This document shows, piece by piece, positions 57,701 through 64,000 of a stretch of 64,000 nucleotides of DNA (position 1 is the stretch's first letter; the number at the start of each line of letters is the position of its first letter). The translations under genes and the position numbers were made by a program. Below the pieces are notes generated by a model. It saw nothing but the letters and a program-made list of their open reading frames with translations, was not told the DNA's origin and did not search any database. The DNA lies in assembly GCF_016808335.1 (NCBI RefSeq), contig NC_053137.1:9846506-9910505 (forward strand), in the 5' to 3' direction. The stretch is from Panicum virgatum. Lineage: Eukaryota; Streptophyta; Magnoliopsida; Poales; Poaceae.

Positions 57701-60700
57701 TCTTTTTCATATGTTTATCACAACTTGATTTAAAAGCAGTAATTATGGCTGCATTCACACTTGAAGAATCCAACCAGAGCTTTGCACCTTTCTCTGCCAG
57801 TCTTGACAAAGGAAAGCCATTTCAATGAAAGATAAGAATGTAATAAAAAAAAGAAACAAAAACAGAAGAAAAATAATGCCAGCAAGATGGGAGTTGATGA
57901 TTGACCATTAAATTCAATGAGAACATGTGGAATGTAATATCTTGACTCCTTTCGGTGAAACATGTTTACTACATATATTATCTTAACACGTAAAAGAATT
58001 TTAACACACAAGAGTAGGAGACCAGTACAGAATAAAATCAACATGCAAGACAAGTTAGCACATTAGGTAATTTCATTAATCATAAAATTTAGAGAAAAAC
58101 GATTTGTAAACTTAGCGGATTTCTTTATCTCAAAACCCATATTGTCAATGGCAACCAGCACAAACCCATTACGTGTTTTATATGCCCAATGCAGCATTAT
58201 GAATATTATGTTTTCCGTTTTGAAATTTTACAAGATTTGAATTGTCAATGAAATCTATATTATTTTACCAAGATGATTATCTTTCTATAGAAATAAAGAT
58301 TACATCAACAATGAAAACGAAACTGCTGCATATCTGAAGCTAGAGACAGGAATATTATAAAGATTAATGCTTTTGCAAGGTTTACCTTTCTACTTCAGAC
58401 ACAATTGCTTCATATGGTTTAAGTTTTACTCCCGCTTTCTCGAGATGCTCCAAAACATCTTCAGAAACTTTGTTGCTATCCACAAATAACGTAGCAGTGC
58501 TAACCTCCACAATTAGGTAGCTATAAAATACTGGTGAATGTGGGACATCACTTCCTCTCTGCATTTCGAAGTGGGATAAATCCATCAAAAATACTGCTAG
58601 GCTTTCTCTGCAGCCTTTGGTTGGGCTTTTGTGTTGAGGTATGGCAATGGATTAAAAACAATAAAATTTCCACTAATTATCACAGAATAATCAACAGAAT
58701 GAACTCCTAAGTCAAACACTTCACTGGAAACTTAATTACCCAGGAACGTTAATTATAAGCCAGTTATAAACATAACAAAAAAAAATACTAAAACTAAACA
58801 CTGTAATTTTTGCTAACATTAGGTATATGATGGTTTGTATGAGAGCATGTGGAGGCTGAGGAACTGTTCACAAAAGACATGTATCACTAAACAAACCAAA
58901 ATACATAGCATAGTTTCAAGTACATCAACTCCACAATATTCATAAACAGCATATCATATTAAAGAAATTTTAAACTAACTGAAATATTACCATGTTCAAC
59001 AACCAAGCAACTTCATCGAGCATTGAAATTACCACAGCATCACACCCATTTTCAGTAAGGTGTGATCTAATGAACGACAATTTTGATGGCACATCAATAC
59101 CAGCATATTTGATGTCGTGCACCCTTGTTGGTTCTTTTGGGGGCTCTGGCCTTGCATCTCCCCATATTTCATCAACTAGATTCATGCCACGAACCAAAAC
59201 CAGCTCATGGTTTTTATTTGAGATTGAATCTTTTAATTCTTCGGCAGCATCAAAAGAGAAAAGAAACTGCACTCTTAGAACAAATGAAGGATAAAGGATT
59301 AGAGTGATGTAAACATAACATGCAGAAGAAAATAGCAATAAAATTTTAAAAACAAAGTTCAAAACACTTAAAAATGAAGTTATTGATTGATATTCCATCA
59401 TCGTATCATTTCCATGAGGAACATACATTAAACAAGTTTCTGGATAAGAATGTAAGATTCTCTGAAGTAAAAGCACCAACGTTTCTACAGATGTAGAACC
59501 ACTGCAAAATTCTTTATCAATAGTTAAGCAGCGGATTATTTATTATATTATGTCTTGAAAAGATAGTTATAAAACATTTAATAGATCCATAAATCTAAAC
59601 TAAAAGCAAAGGAATCATGATGCCTACAATTTGATTGGAACAAGCAAATCAGATAACAAATTTCAAAATACACGGATGCTGCTGGAGCAAATCCAAGGGA
59701 GGTAATTCTTGATAAAAGTGTGGTAAACTGAAACTGGTAATCAGTTAATCACCTAACTGCAGCATGTTTCTGACATTCACAGAAAGAACTTAAGCCCCAA
59801 CTTAAATGGCTCAATATATGTGTATCAAAGTGCATAACAAAAGTATTTATCGTGTCGTTGAATTCAGAAATTAAATTCTGTAAACTCCAAAGCAGCAGAA
59901 TAAAGCAAAGCTCACCGGGTCAATACCAACTCGGCAACCAGATGGTAAAACATCATTCAACCACTCACTAGTAGTTGGAACGCCATGATTTCCACTGCGC
60001 ATAAGTGTCCATTCATGGGTCAATTCCTTCTCAGCCTACCAAATGAAAGAAAAGATCATGAGTGATTAATTGAACTGTATGTGTCAAGCAATTAAAATCT
60101 GAGATATGTGAATGGCGTACCTGAAGAAAATATCGGCCATCAGTCCAGAGAGCAGCTTTATCTTTTGTAACCACAGCTGTACCAGCACTGCCAGTGAACC
60201 CAGTCAGGTATGCACGCCTCATGAAGCATTCTGCAATGAATTCGCTCTGTAACAGAAGTTTTGAATAAATGCTTGTAAGTTGTGATGGCATTTAATTCAG
60301 TTCTGCCATTTCAGTAAGAAGTCCACTGAAAGTTTCTACATCACTTAAATTGAATTGGGAAACACTAACACAAACAGTTCACCACAAATGTAGAACCACG
60401 AGAAAGAGTATCACTAATCACAACCGAAGGAGAAATTGTATAGCATAGGCTATCACATACTGTGGTCATAGCTATCAGGATATTCTAAATATATAGCTTA
60501 TCAGTCAAAGATAATTGCCAAAGGAAAAAAAAAAGAAAAGCCGTAGACACTTCTTCACTACAATCACAGTGGATATAGATATTTTCACTTCACTTGATGT
60601 GTCAAATTTCATTTATGAGTGCCTGTGCCTTGCGCATGACACGATCTACTCCTGCGCTGGTTCTGGTTACAAGCAAATGCTGCTTTTTATTAAAGTACAT

Positions 60701-61324
60701 CATGACAAAAGGTAACCACAGAACAGAGCACACCATGGTAGAAATTATGTCAAATGTATCGATTATGGTGTGCTTATGTCGATTGTCAATACAACTACTC
60801 CGTACATTTTACAAACACATCACAGCAGTCAAGCAACTCCAGAGGGCCCAGACCTCGAATGTTCATACTCAGTGCAGTAATTATGGGAATTAGTTTATGA
60901 ATTTCTGGTACCAGTGACGCCTAAATGGTAAATGCCGAGGAATTTGCACAACTAAGCTACCATTCCTGATTTGTCATACACAGGTAGGGAAGGGAGCGAC
61001 CTGGTGGGCGTCCTGCGAGGGGACGATGTAGGCGTCGATGGCAACGTCTGGGCGCGCGAAGAGGCGTCGGAGCGAGCGGAGCTTCTCATCCCCGTCAGAG
61101 GCCGGGTCCGCGGCTCCGGAGGACGAGGAGAGGCCCCGGCGCTTGCGGAGCTCAGACGAGGAGAGCGCGACGACGCGCCCGTCCCCGCCTGACGAGCCGG
61201 CAAGGACGTGGAGGAGAGGGATCCTGCGGCGGAGGGAGAAGGGGAACAGCGCGGGAGGGGGCCGGCGGGCGAGGAAGGCGGCGGCGGCGAGGGACGGGGA
61301 GAAGCGCGCCGCTTCGATCGCCAT
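54785..61324 (-). CDS. Plastid-type Xaa-Pro aminopeptidase (aminopeptidase P)
   Basis: Thirteen exons in transcript order: 61324-61001, 60246-60121, 60035-59916, 59266-58991, 58558-58386, 57801-57538, 57080-56929, 56418-56228, 56124-56016, 55894-55740, 55667-55575, 55308-55228, 54889-54785. All junctions are GT-AG and in phase, giving 722 residues. It removes an N-terminal residue preceding proline using two metal ions. Residues 1-65 are Ala/Ser/Arg-rich, like a chloroplast transit peptide. Two creatinase-type N-terminal domains (about 88-220 and 225-400) precede the M24 'pita-bread' domain (about 405-630) with metal ligands Asp508, Asp519, His582, Glu616 and Glu630 ([32 protein letters not shown]), then a short C-terminal domain ending HAQDIA. 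Layout and length fit the plant plastid form. No defect seen. Confidence 0.95.
56507..56639. mobile_element. hAT MITE, 133 bp, in an intron of the aminopeptidase gene
   Basis: Terminal inverted repeats CAATGTTCTTACGGCG and, on the right, CGCCATAAGAACATTG. Flanks ACTAGAAT (56499-56506) and ACTATAAT (56640-56647) are an 8-bp target duplication with one change. The interior is built of CCTAGGCG words. It lies in the intron between exons 7 and 8, far from both splice sites. Confidence 0.85.
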
Positions 61325-61391
61325 GGGGAGGCCGCCGAGAGAGAGAGATAAGGGGCCAGCTCGACGAGTCGTGTGGTGACATGGCAGAGCC

Positions 61392-61433
61392 GGGCCCACG
61401 ACTCCAGAAATACGGAAGCTCCCGAGATGGGCC
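61392..61433 (-). promoter_or_regulatory. Candidate TGGGCC promoter elements of the aminopeptidase gene
   Basis: A TGGGCC motif read on the minus strand (61393-61398) and one on the plus strand (61428-61433) lie 70-110 bp upstream of the start codon. Such site II elements are frequent in promoters of plant housekeeping genes. No clear TATA box was found; the transcription start is unknown. Confidence 0.3.
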
Positions 61434-61620
61434 GGGCCGGTGCTGACGGCTGTATTCGAGCAAAAAATCTGTTTAACATTTTGATACCTTATTTTTTTAT
61501 ATTTTACAATCGTACGAAAAGATAAAACCAGAAATGCAGTGTAGAATTTCTCAAAAAAAAATGCGGAGTAGAAAAAAGGTCTTATATGAACTTCAGGAAA
61601 AATGATTTAAGGTTCAGGAC
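61415..61620. repeat. Upstream flank duplicated at 63245-63455
   Basis: Both copies contain GGGC(C/T)GGGCC, TGACGGCT, AAAAAATCTGTTTAACATTTTG, a T-rich stretch, CGTAC(G/T)AAAAGAT and GAAAAAAGGT in the same order, with many small differences. The copies bracket the 1.6-kb A-tailed element. Confidence 0.7.
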
Positions 61621-61624
61621 CGGG

Positions 61625-63241
61625 GAGTCAGCGGTCTCCCCCCGCCCCCCTGCGTCGCTCTCTCAGGCGGCACGGGGAGTGCCCCATGCCGCCGGCTCTC
61701 CTCCGCCCCAAGCCACCTCCGATGGTCGCCGCTGGTGACCGTCCGGGCGGTGGCGGCGGGCCACGGGCTAGCCTAGCCTGCGCCCCCTCGCCCTCTCCTC
61801 TCTCCCCTACCTCCCTCCTCTCCTCGGCCTGCTTGTCGCCGTTCTTCGCCGTCGCCAGCTGCCGAGGCCGGATCCAGCCTCCTCCTCACCGGATCCAGGC
61901 CCCCCATGGCCGGATCTGCCGATGGGCGCTGCGGCCGCCTCCGTCGTCGGCTTAGGTGGGCGGGCCCGTGGCTAATCACCCTCCGGGCGGGAAGGGATCC
62001 TCCGCCCTGCGAGGGGCCCCTTGCCATGCTGCCGCCAGCTCGTTGCGGCCTGTGGGGGCGCCGCCGCGCCACCAGCTTGTTGCGGCCTGTGGGGGTGCCG
62101 CCACCGCCTCGGGGGCTTGGGGCCCCTGGCCGCGCCGCTGCCGCGGGTTCGTGGTGGCCGCCGGCGGGCTCCCTTGGGGCAGTCCTCCTCTCGCGCCGCT
62201 GCCTTGAGGTGGCTGGAGGGCCGCAGCCGCACCGCCACTCGCCATGGGGGCCTCGCCTCGCACCGCTTTTGTGGGGTTGGGCTGCCGGCCTCCGATCGGG
62301 CCGGTGGCCTCCTGTCCCACGTTCGGCCGGTTTCGGGTTGGGATTGGGGTGAAGATGAAAATCTTGGTTCGCTTGCAGGCCAGCGACGGCGACGCTCGTG
62401 GGCGTCCCTTACCTTGTTGAAGGCGTCACTCTCTCCCCCTGTGCCCTCCTCCTCGGTCGGACGTGGTGGCACCTTTTGCGTCGCTCCCTCCCTGATCGTG
62501 TGTCGGCCGTCGGGTCTGGGTTGGAAAGGGGTGGTGGCGAAAGCCTTGATTCCGCTTGCGGATCGATGACGGTGACGCCCTCGGGCGCCGTTTACCTTCT
62601 TGAAGGCGTCATTTTCCCGCCCTTTTCCTCCCTCTCCAGCTAGCCTTCCGGGTGAATACCTGGACCATGTTGGTCGGACGACGACGGCACCTATGGCGTT
62701 GTTTCCTTTCTGGAGGCGTTGTCTTGGAAGCCTTGCTGGTGGCGGTCATTTGCTCTCCTCAGAGAGTTTCTGCTTCTGCGCATGCCTTCGCTTCATTTCA
62801 TCTACATCGTCCGGGCCGCACTTGGTCGGGATTCTCTTCGCTGGCGTATGCTTTGCCGCCGTTTCGGTCTGGCGGATGCTTTGCCGCCGTTGTCACGTCG
62901 GTTCAAGTTGCTTTGGGCAGATGTGTTTGCCGCTGTGGTTCGTTGTTCGGGTGGATGCTTTGCCACCTTTGTTAGGTCGTTGACCTTTGCGCCCTGGACG
63001 TTGTTGTTTCTGCTTGCAGGTTCAGTTGTAGGATTTTGGTTCGAGGAGTGGGTCGTGTCCTTTGTCTTCTCTATGTTGCTTTGCTGATGTTCGTGTTGTC
63101 GTTGTGTTTTCTTCAGTTTTTCTCTATTTTTAGCACTTTGTGCTCTTATGCTTGTCAAGCTCTTCTTAGTCGCATCAAGATTGTGTCTGGAACTACTTTC
63201 TTTTTAATTAGAAATGTGCTCAGGCACAGTCGCGAAAAAAT
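61625..63241 (+). mobile_element. A-tailed LINE-derivative without reverse transcriptase, about 1.6 kb
   Basis: A GC- and CT-rich start (GTCTCCCCCCGC) and a long T-rich 3' part end in CTCAGGCACAGTCGCG plus a short A run, as grass L1-type LINE 3' ends do. Candidate target duplication GTTCAGGACCGGG (61612-61624) and GTTCAGAACTGGG (63242-63254), 11 of 13 matching. No reverse transcriptase motif in any frame; long open frames reflect GC bias. It may be a non-autonomous LINE or a processed transcript. Confidence 0.45.
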
Positions 63242-63455
63242 GTTCAGAACTGGGCTGGGCCCGCCTGACGGCTTTCTTGAGAAAAAAAATCTGTTTAACA
63301 TTTTGATGTCTTATTAATTTTTTTATTTTGCAGTCGTACTAAAAGATCTTGTACCCACCTTAAAAAAGAAGGATCTTGTGCCCAGAGATGCGGGGGAGGA
63401 AAAAAGGTTTTACGATCTTCAAGAGAAAGGCGTTATTGAATTTGATTGCACGTGA

Positions 63456-64000
63456 TTGTTTTTTAAATTAGCGTGACCCGTTGTACTGGTTCATGTTTTG
63501 TTTTCAATATCTGGCAAATAAAATGGAGTTACTGTAAACTTAAGTAGTAGTAGAACTATTATATTTGACATTTTCATGTCACCTTTGTTAGAAATTTCGA
63601 CACATATTCAAAAACTTTGGGCAACATTTTGAAGTAGCTTCACTATAGCATGTCGGTGCACGATATTACTGACAGAATAAGAGAAGAGGTAATAGGAGAT
63701 TGGAGAAAAGAAAAGATATCACTGCAGAAGTATCACATGGCCAGCAGAATTTATTAACCAATGCAAATGCTCGACTTTAAAAAGACTGCTAGTCCATTCC
63801 AGTATATACATTCCTAGTTCCTCCTCTTCACTGCACTGCACACACCACTCGACAATTCTAGTAGCTTCAGTGACGATGAGGTTTTGTAGAACAGAGCACA
63901 TATACAGGAGATGCATATAATTTTTCTTATGAGACTGGGATGCACCAGGAAAGAACACATGACAAATTGAGATCTTCGAACTAGAGAAAACACTCAGAAC
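63456..64000. other. Right edge, no supported gene
   Basis: AT-rich. A 79-codon minus-strand frame (63719-63958, with TEATRIVEWCVQCSEEEELG) has a protein-like composition and could belong to a gene continuing past the window or be an untranslated region; I do not recognise it. Confidence 0.25.

Noticed and set aside
61686..63087. Several long overlapping frames in the GC-rich segment
   Set aside because: All three plus frames and the minus strand are open, as expected from high GC content; the translations are Ala/Pro/Arg/Gly-rich and lack domains.

Overview
This window is repeat-rich nuclear DNA of a grass (Poaceae, probably Panicoideae; I cannot name the genus). The evidence is the set of grass-type transposons, a typical intron-rich plant gene, and GC-rich gene starts in AT-rich surroundings. 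There are no bacterial operons, rRNA or tRNA genes, or CRISPR arrays. Only one ordinary cellular gene can be supported end to end: a 13-exon minus-strand gene at 54785-61324 for a 722-residue plastid-type Xaa-Pro aminopeptidase (aminopeptidase P). Its reading frame joins cleanly across all 12 introns and all five metal ligands are present.

Left part (1-25300). A retrotransposon LTR fragment and a 64-bp copy of an intron/exon junction of the aminopeptidase gene lie at the left edge. They are followed by a tandem array of non-coding units of about 1.65 kb (3181-5304, 5305-9562, 9563-22600, with a diverged relative at 480-3180). Each unit has been hit by different elements: a 408-bp insert flanked by 39-bp repeats, a 1.57-kb solo LTR, a 1.05-kb non-autonomous CACTA element, and a 12-kb CACTA element at 9811-21783. 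The 12-kb element has matching termini, a TAA target duplication, an unbroken 1117-codon TNP2 transposase, and a seven-exon gene joining a plant En/Spm-type transposase region to a Ulp1-like cysteine protease. It looks potentially autonomous.

Middle part (25306-51812). This is a stack of nested insertions readable from target-site duplications. A hAT-like DNA element (TSD GTTTTTAC) contains a TR-GAG-type LTR element at 26211-50907 (TSD GCGAA), whose left LTR contains a decayed Tekay/Del-like Ty3/gypsy chromovirus-type retrotransposon at 27200-43384 on the minus strand. The internal region of the TR-GAG element also holds a 5'-truncated RTE-like LINE whose target duplication was later split by a 158-bp hAT MITE. 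The other LTR of the TR-GAG element preserves the empty site of the gypsy insertion. The gypsy element is dead (in-frame stops, frameshifts, a changed integrase catalytic residue) and carries an extra sense ORF between its 5' LTR and gag.

Right part (51813-64000). About 3 kb without a clear gene precedes the aminopeptidase gene. One of its introns holds a 133-bp hAT MITE. Upstream of its start, a short duplicated flank brackets a 1.6-kb A-tailed element that looks like a LINE derivative without reverse transcriptase. All boundaries were read by eye; identities, dates and family names need alignment to confirm.
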